Assembly: GCA_965116445.1 (NCBI GenBank)
Contig: OZ220688.1
Coordinates: forward strand, 992,001-1,056,000
DNA length: 64,000 nucleotides
Origin: Multivorans sp965116445
GTDB lineage: Bacteria; Acidobacteriota; Thermoanaerobaculia; Multivoradales; Multivoraceae
Direction: 5' to 3'
Shown here in pieces: positions 30,046 to 36,028 of the stretch. The stretch's first letter is position 1. Each line of letters opens with the position of its first letter. The notes below the pieces were generated by a model, which saw only the letters and a list, made by a program, of their open reading frames with translations, did no database searches and was not told where the DNA came from. Position numbers and translations under genes: made by a program.

Positions 30046-30735
30046 ATGGATCCCGGCATCGAGATGAACACGATCTTCGGCGACGGCTCCGAGCGTGGCG
30101 GTGGCGGCTTCATGGACAAGCTGCTCTCCGCCGGCAAGCGGGTGCTGACGGGCGAGTCGCTGTTCATGACCGTGTTCGGAAACAGCGGCGGGGGTCGCCG
30201 AAACGTGGCCTTCGCGTCTCCCTACCCGGGTCGCATCATCCCGCTCGATCTCTCCTCCCACCACAACAGGATTCTTTGCCAGAAGGACGCGTTCCTGTGC
30301 GCCGCCAAGGGCGTGTCGGTCGGCATCGCGTTCCAGCGCAAGCTGGGCGCCGGGCTGTTCGGCGGCGAGGGGTTCATCCTGCAGAAGCTGGAGGGAGATG
30401 GGCTCGCATTCGTCCATGCCGGAGGCACGGTCGTCGAACGGGATCTGGCGGCCGGCGAGACGCTGCGGCTGGATACCGGCTGTCTGGTGGCTTTCGAGAA
30501 CCAGATCGACTACGACATTCAGATGGTCAGCGGGGTCAAGACGGCGCTGTTCGGAGGCGAGGGACTGTTCTTCGCCAGCCTGACCGGACCAGGCAAGGTA
30601 TGGATCCAGTCGCTCCCGTTCAGCCGTCTGGCGAGTCGGGTGTTCGCGGCCGCGGCCCAGGGCGGCGGCAAGAGCAAGGGCGAGGGCTCGGTGCTCGGAG
30701 GTCTGGGCGGCCTGGTGATGGGCGACCGTCGGTAA
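30046..30735 (+). CDS. C-terminal part of the split gene: AIM24 domain
   Basis: This part has 229 residues, beginning at the ATG directly after the TAA. It holds most of the AIM24/TIGR00266 domain: IEMNTIFGDGSERGGGGFMDKLLSAGKR, LTGESLFMTVFGN, and the repeated beta strands to IQSLPFSRLASRV. The Gly-rich tail (GGLGGLVMGDRR) is usual. Bacterial members are of unknown function. The TAAATG junction would allow reinitiation by terminating ribosomes. Confidence 0.65.
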   Translation: MDPGIEMNTIFGDGSERGGGGFMDKLLSAGKRVLTGESLFMTVFGNSGGGRRNVAFASPYPGRIIPLDLSSHHNRILCQKDAFLCAAKGVSVGIAFQRKLGAGLFGGEGFILQKLEGDGLAFVHAGGTVVERDLAAGETLRLDTGCLVAFENQIDYDIQMVSGVKTALFGGEGLFFASLTGPGKVWIQSLPFSRLASRVFAAAAQGGGKSKGEGSVLGGLGGLVMGDRR

Positions 30736-30765
30736 GAGCTTCCGCGGAAGAAACTGGGTAATGGG

Positions 30766-30779
30766 ATGGTCCGCCCCGC
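30766..30779 (+). repeat. Left subterminal inverted repeat of the IS
   Basis: ATGGTCCGCCCCGC; its exact reverse complement is at 32185-32198. Confidence 0.85.
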
Positions 30780-30845
30780 ACCCTTACGGCCTCTCGTTGG
30801 GGCCAGAATGGTGTTTTCTTCCGAACAACAAGGAGGAGGCGGACC

Positions 30846-31907
30846 GTGAAGGAGGTTACTCGAGTCGGTATCGATCTGGGCAAGCATGTGTACCAGGTGT
30901 GCGGGATGGACGCGTCGGGCGCGGTGGTGTTTCAGCGTCAGTTGAAGGCACCGCGGCTGATGGAGTTGATGTCGCGGCTCAAGCCGTGCCTGGTGGGGAT
31001 GGAGGCGAGCTGCGGCGCGCACCACTGGGTGGAGAAGCTGAGGGATCTGGGCCACGACGTGCGGATGATGAGTCCGCAGTTTGTCCGTCCGTACGTGAAG
31101 TCGAACAAGAGCGACTACCACGACGCGGAGGCGATCTGCGAGGCGGTGTCGCGTCCGACGATGCGTTTCGTGCCTTACAAGACGAAGGAGCGCCGGGCGC
31201 TGCAGCAGATCCACCGAAGTCGGGAGACGATGGTTGGTGTGCGCACGCAGTTGGCGAACCAGTTACGTGGTTTTCTGCGGGAGTACGGGATCGTGCTGCC
31301 TCAGGGTCTGGCGGTGATCAAGCGGGAGGTGCCTGCGATCGCGTCGGACCCGGAGCGGGCCCTGCCGGGCGACTTTCGGGCTCTCTTGTGCATGCAGCAC
31401 CAGGCGCTGATGCAGGTCGACGATCAGGTGGCGGATCTGACGGCGATGCTGGAGCGGGAGTCGAAGGAGAACCCCCTGTCCGAGCGTTTGATGTCGATCC
31501 CGGGGATCGGTCCGATGGTGTCGACGGCGCTGGTGGCGTCGGTCGGCTCGGGCTGGGCCTTCAGCAGCGGCCGTCAGATGTCGGCGTTTCTCGGGCTGGT
31601 GCCTCGTCAGGCATCGACCGGCGGGCACACGAGGCTGTTGGGGATCAGCAAACGCGGGGACCGCTACATGCGGGCGCTTCTGATCCACGGTGCGCGGGCG
31701 GTGCTGCGCACAGCCCACAAGGGCGAGCGGACGCGGCTCAAGGAATGGGCTCTGGACGTCAAGCGGCGCCGGGGGGCGAACGTCGCCACGGTGGCCGTGG
31801 CCAACAAGCTGGCTCGAATCGCCTGGGCGGTGCTGCGACACGACGAACGCTACAGCGACGAACGCCATGTCGGCGGTCGAGCAAGGGACTCACGGGCCGC
31901 GGCGTAG
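30846..31907 (+). CDS. IS110-family transposase
   Basis: This 353-residue recombinase has the N-terminal RuvC-like DEDD domain: Asp10 in GIDLGKH, Glu53 in MEASCG, and Asp90 and Asp93 in KSDYHDAEAI. The C-terminal Tnp20 domain has SIPGIGPMVSTALVASVG, an HhH-like segment, and QASTGG with the probable catalytic Ser257, then GISKRGDRYMRALL. The GTG start is preceded by AAGGAGGAGG. No frameshift or truncation is seen. Such enzymes use an RNA encoded in the element's non-coding end to choose target and donor sites. Confidence 0.93.
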   Translation: MKEVTRVGIDLGKHVYQVCGMDASGAVVFQRQLKAPRLMELMSRLKPCLVGMEASCGAHHWVEKLRDLGHDVRMMSPQFVRPYVKSNKSDYHDAEAICEAVSRPTMRFVPYKTKERRALQQIHRSRETMVGVRTQLANQLRGFLREYGIVLPQGLAVIKREVPAIASDPERALPGDFRALLCMQHQALMQVDDQVADLTAMLERESKENPLSERLMSIPGIGPMVSTALVASVGSGWAFSSGRQMSAFLGLVPRQASTGGHTRLLGISKRGDRYMRALLIHGARAVLRTAHKGERTRLKEWALDVKRRRGANVATVAVANKLARIAWAVLRHDERYSDERHVGGRARDSRAAA

Positions 31908-32184
31908 ACGGCTCGGGGAACAGCGAACCAACGATAGGAGAATCGCCCCACCAAGCAGTTTGCGGGGACTCATTCGAGCGATGGCGAAACAGGTCGGACC
32001 GGCGCGTTGAGAAGCCTGAGTCGGCGCAGGGCCCATCAAGAGGCCGTCTGGGTGTGAAGAGGCCGACGCGCGCGTATTCCATCGGGGCCAGGGAGCTCTC
32101 TCTCAGAGACTCCCACCAACAGGCCGAATACATGCAAGCAACTGCACCTACCTCGCCAGAAACCCGGAAAGAGCCCTTGCACAA
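31908..32184 (+). ncRNA. Candidate guide (seek/bridge) RNA region of the IS
   Basis: In IS1111-type elements the guide RNA is encoded between the transposase stop and the right end. This 277-base interval has no credible gene. It contains a strong hairpin at 32091-32114 (GGGAG-C-TCTCT-CTC-AGAGA-CTCCC) and a GGCC-closed loop at 32043-32064. It also contains ATACATGC (32128-32135), identical to the sequence across the right end and flank (32197-32204), and CTGGGT (32048-32053), identical to the left flank (30754-30759). The boundaries of the RNA are unknown. Confidence 0.45.
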
Positions 32185-32198
32185 GCGGGGCGGACCAT
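32185..32198 (-). repeat. Right subterminal inverted repeat of the IS
   Basis: GCGGGGCGGACCAT on the plus strand is the exact complement of the left repeat. Confidence 0.85.
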
Positions 32199-32201
32199 AC
32201 A

Positions 32202-32241
32202 TGCGCCGGCCTTCTGGCCGGCATTCGGCGCGCAGCGCCGG
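32202..32241 (+). repeat. REP-like palindrome with a second hairpin
   Basis: TGCGCCGGCCTTCTGGCCGGCAT (32202-32224) is identical to the copy at 9162. A second perfect hairpin, CGGCGC-GCA-GCGCCG, follows at 32226-32240. The pair resembles the two-palindrome arrangement of enterobacterial REP/BIME units. The IS right end lies two or three bases before it. Confidence 0.7.
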
Positions 32242-32283
32242 CTTCCGGGGATTCTGTCGCGAAAGCTCCGGGCGCCAACCACC

Positions 32284-32556
32284 TCAGGTGGCGACGGTCT
32301 CGATCTTCAGCATGCGCGCCCAGGCGGCGCGGAGGCTGTCCGGGAGGTCGAGATCGTCGAACAGGTCACGCACTTCGTCCCGCGAAACATAGTCCCATAT
32401 GTCTTCCCACTGGGCATACCGGAGCATGCAGGAGACGGCGTAGCACCGTTCGCTTCGACTCCCGCCATGGAGCATCAAATCCAGCTCCTCGGCGGTCACG
32501 CGCCGCTCCGGGAAGAAGTAGAGGGGCTGATTCTGGTGCGAGGAGCTTGTAGCCAT
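32284..32556 (-). CDS. Small conserved-looking protein of unknown function
   Basis: This 90-residue product runs from the ATG at 32556 and contains LYFFPERRVTAEELDLML, CMLRYAQWEDIWDYVSRDEVRDLFDDLDLPDSLRAAW and a short tail. The acidic, Trp-rich helical sequence has normal coding character and looks like a folded soluble protein. No function is recognised. Two upstream ATG codons at 32601 and 32598 would add an Arg/Pro-rich N-terminus. It is divergent from tRNA-Gly. Confidence 0.65.
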   Translation of the reverse strand: MATSSSHQNQPLYFFPERRVTAEELDLMLHGGSRSERCYAVSCMLRYAQWEDIWDYVSRDEVRDLFDDLDLPDSLRAAWARMLKIETVAT

Positions 32557-32635
32557 CAAGGGAGCAGGCCGGGGGCGCGGAAGGGTGCGGCGGAGCATCA
32601 TAGCGTGGCGCGCTCGTCCAGGCTTCGGAGGGCGC

Positions 32636-32665
32636 TTGACCGCTTGCGAGTGGCTGGGTTACCTT
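32636..32665 (+). promoter_or_regulatory. Probable promoter of tRNA-Gly(CCC)
   Basis: TTGACC (32636-32641) is followed after 18 bases by TACCTT. The tRNA begins 20 bases later. The -10 is a weak match. Confidence 0.4.
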
Positions 32666-32685
32666 GGCGGTCCACGCAGCTCCTG

Positions 32686-32761
32686 GCGGGCATAACTCAG
32701 TTGGTAGAGTGCCAGCTTCCCAAGCTGGATGTCGCGGGTTCGAGTCCCGTTGCCCGCTCCA
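32686..32761 (+). tRNA. tRNA-Gly (anticodon CCC)
   Basis: The acceptor stem pairs GCGGGCA with TGCCCGC, followed by discriminator T and an encoded CCA. The anticodon stem CCAGC/GCTGG closes the loop TTCCCAA, so the anticodon is CCC (reads GGG). Confidence 0.95.
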
Positions 32762-32817
32762 GCCGCACGTCCAGGTGGCTTTCGTCCCTGCTGCGTCGGG
32801 TACCGGGAGAAACACAG

Positions 32818-33285
32818 ATGGCGTTGTTCAAGAAGGATTCCGACGAGTCGGCGGTGCAGGCCGCGTTGACACCCCCAGGTGATGTGAGGTCGACTTCGGC
32901 GGCGGCGGCCCGTACCTACGTCGCGGCGGGCTCCCACATCGAGGGCAGCATCTCCGGCGAAACGGAGGTTCTGGTCGACGGCACGTTGGAGGGGAGCGTC
33001 GAGCTCAAGGGGCGGTTCGTTCTCGGTCGCCGCGGGCGGATCCGGGGCGACGTCACAGCGCACTCGGTTCAGATTTCCGGCAAAGTGGAAGGTAACGTGC
33101 GGGCGACGGAGAAGATCGAGGTAGCCCCTTCCGGATCGATCGAGGGGAATCTGGCAGCGCCCCTCGTATCGATCGCCGAGGGCGGGGTTTGCAACGGCAG
33201 AATCGAGATGAGCGGGACCCTAGCGATCGAATCGCCGGTGGCCCGGGACTTCGCGGGAGGAGTCACGGAGTCCGGCGGTTCCTAG
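32818..33285 (+). CDS. Bactofilin family protein
   Basis: Bactofilins polymerise into cytoskeletal filaments with roles in shape, stalk or polar organisation. The 155-residue protein has a flexible N-terminus and then the beta-helical repeat core: SHIEGSISGETEVLVDGTLEGSVELKGRFVLGRRGRIRGDV, with the GxIxGdi periodicity continuing to SIEGNLAAPLVSI. It starts at the ATG at 32818, 56 bases after tRNA-Gly, and its end overlaps the convergent rluD gene by four bases. Confidence 0.9.
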   Translation: MALFKKDSDESAVQAALTPPGDVRSTSAAAARTYVAAGSHIEGSISGETEVLVDGTLEGSVELKGRFVLGRRGRIRGDVTAHSVQISGKVEGNVRATEKIEVAPSGSIEGNLAAPLVSIAEGGVCNGRIEMSGTLAIESPVARDFAGGVTESGGS

Positions 33286-34424
33286 CAGCCTGGTTCGACT
33301 GGTTCGCCGGCCTCGTCCGCGGGCAGGCCGGGAGCCAGATCGCAGGCGCCGCAGAGTTCCCTCAGATCCGTCGGGACGGGTGCCGTATAGCTTGCTGCAG
33401 GTGAGCCGGCGACAGTGGGAAGCGTCAGCGTCCGGGCGTGCAGCGCGGGTCGTGGAAACTCCCGAAGGGGACGCCGCAGCGCTGGCGCAAGGCCACGCCA
33501 GCGCTGCTCGCCGTAGGCGGGATCGCCAATCAGAGGATGGCCGATCGCCTTGCAATGGACCCGGATCTGGTGCGTTCTGCCGGTGAAGAGTTCGACCGCC
33601 AGAAGCGAGACGCCCGATCCTGAGGCGAGTACGCGATAACGGGTTCTCGCGGGACGGCCTCCGCGGGATTCCGGGACGACGGCCATGCGGGTGCGGGCGG
33701 TCGGGTGGCGGCCGATCGGTCGGTCGATCGTTCCGGTTGTGGGGTCCGGCCCGCCGTAGACGACCGCGACGTACAACTTGCCGACCTCTCGTTCGGCGAA
33801 GGCCCGGCTCAGCGTGCGGTAAGCCGTATCCGTGCGGGCGATGGCGAGAGCGCCACTGGTGCCCCTGTCCAGGCGGTGGACGATTCCCGGGCGCTCCGCC
33901 GATCCGACGCCGCCGATCTCGGGATAGTGATGCAGAAGCCGGTTCACGAGGGTGCCGCTACGAACGCCCGAGCCCGGATGGACGATCAGGCCGGCCGGTT
34001 TGTCGAGCACCAGCACATGCTCATCCTCGTGCAGCAGTCGAATCGGCCCGGCTTCGGGCGTCAGGGCCGTGGGACGGGGCGGCGGAATCCGGTAGTCGAT
34101 TCGTTCGTTGCCCCGCAGCAGGTAGGAGGACTTGAGCGGCGCTCCGTTCGCGGTCACGCGGCCGTCGCGGAGCAGGTTCTGGACCTGGCTGCGAGACAGG
34201 TCGAGAACTCGCGCCAGGTAGCGGTCGATCCGTTCACCGGTGGCGTCCGCCGGCGCGCTCAGGTGTTGCAGCGGAGTGGGGCGTTCGGGAGCGTCCCGGA
34301 CTGGCGACGTGCCCCGGCCGGACGGGTTCACTTCGATGTTCGGGCCTGGACCAAACCCGGGTTGCGCGATTCGCGCCACCCGTGAACCAGTCCGTGCGCC
34401 CGTCATCGGGCGCACGGATGGCAC
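33282..34424 (-). CDS. rluD: Pseudouridine synthase, RluD family
   Basis: RluD-type enzymes modify helix 69 of 23S rRNA. An S4-like domain (ERIDRYLARVLDLSRSQVQNLLRDGRV) precedes the catalytic domain with the nucleophile motif IVHRLDRGTSGALAIART, and then GRTHQIRVHCKAIGHPLIGDPAYG. From the ATG at 34424 the protein has 380 residues. The first dozen residues are encoded by a palindromic repeat shared with other intergenic sites and are unlikely to be functional. A GTG at 34331 is an alternative start. The order lspA-rluD is common in bacteria. Confidence 0.92.
   Translation of the reverse strand: MPSVRPMTGARTGSRVARIAQPGFGPGPNIEVNPSGRGTSPVRDAPERPTPLQHLSAPADATGERIDRYLARVLDLSRSQVQNLLRDGRVTANGAPLKSSYLLRGNERIDYRIPPPRPTALTPEAGPIRLLHEDEHVLVLDKPAGLIVHPGSGVRSGTLVNRLLHHYPEIGGVGSAERPGIVHRLDRGTSGALAIARTDTAYRTLSRAFAEREVGKLYVAVVYGGPDPTTGTIDRPIGRHPTARTRMAVVPESRGGRPARTRYRVLASGSGVSLLAVELFTGRTHQIRVHCKAIGHPLIGDPAYGEQRWRGLAPALRRPLREFPRPALHARTLTLPTVAGSPAASYTAPVPTDLRELCGACDLAPGLPADEAGEPVEPGC
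34391..34418. repeat. Palindromic repeat at the lspA-rluD junction
   Basis: TCCGTGCGCCCG and its exact complement CGGGCGCACGGA flank the loop TCAT, giving 12-bp arms. The lspA stop codon lies in the loop. The sequence encodes the last residues of LspA and, in another frame, the proposed first residues of RluD. Related copies lie at 35993 and 39712. Confidence 0.8.
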
Positions 34425-34927
34425 CCGTGGCGGCTCGTTTCCGCCGCGTTCGGACGCCGCCGAAGCTGGGGTCCGAAACTGTGCGCCAGCATCAGGATGA
34501 TCCCGACCGTCACTCCGCTGTCAGCCACGTTGAACGCCGGCCAATGGTAGCTGCCGACGTAGACGTCGAGGAAGTCCGTCACGGCTCGCATGAGTAACCG
34601 GTCCACCAGGTTGCCGACGGCGCCTCCGAGCACGAGGGAAAGGGAAAGCAGCAGAAGCGGCTCCCGCTCGGATGTGGCGCGGAAGTAGAGCGAGACGACG
34701 ACCAGCGCGGCGAAGCCGAGGGCCGTCAGCAGAAGGGTGCCCGCCAGCTCGCCGCCTGCAGGGAACAGCCCGAAGGCGATGCCCGTGTTCCGGACGTAAA
34801 CCAGATCGAAGAAGCCCGGAAGGACCGTCAGGCGTCCGTGGGGCTCGAAGCTGGTCTCGATCCACAACTTGGTCCACTGATCGAGCGCCAGGACGCACGC
34901 GGAGAGGACGAGAAATCTGGACTTCAC
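34403..34927 (-). CDS. lspA: Lipoprotein signal peptidase II
   Basis: LspA cleaves signal peptides of diacylglyceryl-modified prolipoproteins in the inner membrane. The 174-residue protein has four hydrophobic segments. The conserved boxes are LDQWTKLWI, RNTGIAFGLF, LVLGGAVGNLVDRLLMRAVTDFLDVYVG (first catalytic Asp) and WPAFNVADSGVTVG (second catalytic Asp). The GTG at 34927 overlaps the thiE stop. The C-terminal CHPCAR residues derive from the palindromic repeat. Several predicted lipoproteins in this window would be its substrates. Confidence 0.95.
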   Translation of the reverse strand: MKSRFLVLSACVLALDQWTKLWIETSFEPHGRLTVLPGFFDLVYVRNTGIAFGLFPAGGELAGTLLLTALGFAALVVVSLYFRATSEREPLLLLSLSLVLGGAVGNLVDRLLMRAVTDFLDVYVGSYHWPAFNVADSGVTVGIILMLAHSFGPQLRRRPNAAETSRHGCHPCAR

Positions 34928-35553
34928 GAGGTCGGAATCGTACCAGTCGCGATTGCCCACGCACTGGTGAGAGCCTTGGCCGTGTCGGGCTCGGCGAAGG
35001 CCCGGATGGCGGCCACGCCGTGGGCGCCCGCGCGGGCCAGCAGCGCCGCGTTGCAGGCAACGATGCCCCCTACCGCAAGGACGGGGAGATCGCCCTGTGT
35101 TGCCCGCTCGAGTCGTTCGAGACCCTGGGGCGCGCCGTATCGGGCCTTCTCGGGCGTGGCGAACACGGGGCCGAAGAGGGCGTAGTCGGCACCGGCAGCG
35201 ACCGCGGCCCCGATCTCCTGGTGGCTGTGAGTCGACACGCCGAGAAGAAGACCCTGTCGGCGGACGGCCGGGGCGGCCTCGTCCCATGGTTGGTCGGATC
35301 GCAGGTGTACCCCGTCGGCGCCGCAGGAGAGGGCCACTTCCACACTGCCGTTGACGATCAGGAGGCCGGCCGCGACCGTTCGCAGCGTCCGACCGATCTC
35401 GACGAGTGCTTCGGACTCCAGGTCCTTCTCGCGGAGCTGAATCGCGGTCCCGGCCGGCAAGGAAAGGGCCCAGCGCCTCAGACCGGATGCCCCGCCGCAC
35501 AGGCGACGATCGGTGATGGCCATCAGATCCGGAATCCCGGCGGTCTGCGTCAT
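34924..35553 (-). CDS. thiE: Thiamine-phosphate synthase-like protein (ThiE/TenI)
   Basis: ThiE joins the thiazole and pyrimidine moieties of thiamine. The 209-residue TIM barrel shows IQLREKD, GADGVHLRSDQ, GVSTHSHQEI, YALFGPVFATPEKARYG and AVGGI. The usual IND-R segment reads IVNGSVEVAL, so an Asp that normally helps bind Mg-pyrophosphate is missing. That leaves open a TenI-like relative rather than an active ThiE. The ATG at 35553 overlaps the preceding gene's stop. No other thiamine gene is in the window. Confidence 0.82.
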   Translation of the reverse strand: MTQTAGIPDLMAITDRRLCGGASGLRRWALSLPAGTAIQLREKDLESEALVEIGRTLRTVAAGLLIVNGSVEVALSCGADGVHLRSDQPWDEAAPAVRRQGLLLGVSTHSHQEIGAAVAAGADYALFGPVFATPEKARYGAPQGLERLERATQGDLPVLAVGGIVACNAALLARAGAHGVAAIRAFAEPDTAKALTSAWAIATGTIPTS

Positions 35554-35852
35554 CCCGCCCGGTCCGGCTCCGGGACCGACGCTTCCCGGTTGCCCGCACG
35601 TCTGCCGAGCAGGATGCGTTCCAGGTCGTGGATACCCCAGATGAGGTGAATCAGCCCGAATCCGCTGACTGCGCCGCGGACCCACGGCAGCATGAGGAGG
35701 CTTCCCAGATGCGCCTGGGAGAGCGCCGATCTGCTGACCAGCAGGCTCCAGAACTCCCGCCAGGGTGCGATGACCAGGAACAGGCCCGCCTCGACGCAGT
35801 AAATGACGAACAGAACGCGGAGCAGACTGGACCAGGCGACCGACCGGCGCAT
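35550..35852 (-). CDS. Small multi-pass membrane protein of unknown function
   Basis: The 100-residue product has two or three hydrophobic segments (LLRVLFVIYCVEAGLFLVIAPW, LGSLLMLPWVRGAVSGFGLIHLIWGI) and a basic, polar tail. It is not recognised. It leads a tight minus-strand operon with thiE, lspA and rluD, overlapping thiE by four bases. Confidence 0.75.
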   Translation of the reverse strand: MRRSVAWSSLLRVLFVIYCVEAGLFLVIAPWREFWSLLVSRSALSQAHLGSLLMLPWVRGAVSGFGLIHLIWGIHDLERILLGRRAGNREASVPEPDRAG

Positions 35853-35992
35853 GATCAGGAAGGAGCCCTCATGGGAGACGCATCTTACGGGCTCAGGGCG
35901 CGGCGGCTGGCTGCTCCGGCCGCCGTGCGCAGGTCCCGCGACCGCTGTTGCTGTTGCGCTCGGGTGGAGCCGGCCAGCCGCCCTTCAGTCAG

Positions 35993-36020
35993 TCCGTGCG
36001 CCCGTCATCGGGCACACGAT
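35993..36020. repeat. Palindromic repeat, second copy
   Basis: It has the same left arm and loop as the lspA-rluD copy (TCCGTGCGCCCG-TCAT). The right arm is CGGGCACACGAT, with three changes. It lies in the 176-base gap between the DUF6600 gene and the small membrane protein gene, which shows nothing else. Confidence 0.7.
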
Positions 36021-36028
36021 CCCCGGGG

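Larger units (their letters stand above)
29731..30735 (+). pseudogene. GYF-AIM24 (TIGR00266-like) gene interrupted by an in-frame stop
   Basis: Bases 29731-30735 form one reading frame except for a single TAA at 30043-30045. The protein would be a GYF_2-type domain (WYLATSGKQEGPFLAEEI) followed by an AIM24 domain. Family members read close to AGxMMYMxxGIEM across this point. Here the codons are ATG-TAA-ATG (AGSFM, stop, MDPGIEM), so the stop replaces a position that is normally Tyr. Both sides remain well conserved, with no frameshift, so the change is recent, a sequencing error, or tolerated by readthrough or reinitiation at the ATG touching the stop. The insertion sequence begins 25 bases downstream. 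Confidence 0.75.
30761..32200 (+). mobile_element. IS110-family insertion sequence, IS1111-like
   Basis: The element holds one transposase gene, about 85 bases of left end and about 290 bases of right end. A perfect 14-bp inverted pair lies near both termini: ATGGTCCGCCCCGC at 30766-30779 and its complement at 32185-32198. Subterminal inverted repeats plus a long non-coding region downstream of the transposase are features of the IS1111 branch; classical IS110 elements lack such repeats and have a long upstream end. The exact ends are not fixed by any target duplication, because the family makes none. The right end touches a REP-like palindrome. The transposase is intact, so the element may be active. 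Confidence 0.85.

Noticed and set aside
30761..32392. 543-codon frame across the insertion sequence
   Set aside because: It runs in another frame over the transposase gene and both IS ends, with Gly/Arg-rich low-complexity sequence. The 353-residue transposase explains the region.
34391..34418. Rho-independent terminator after lspA
   Set aside because: The hairpin is strong but is not followed by a T run on either strand, and it overlaps the coding ends of lspA and rluD. The repeat-family explanation fits better.
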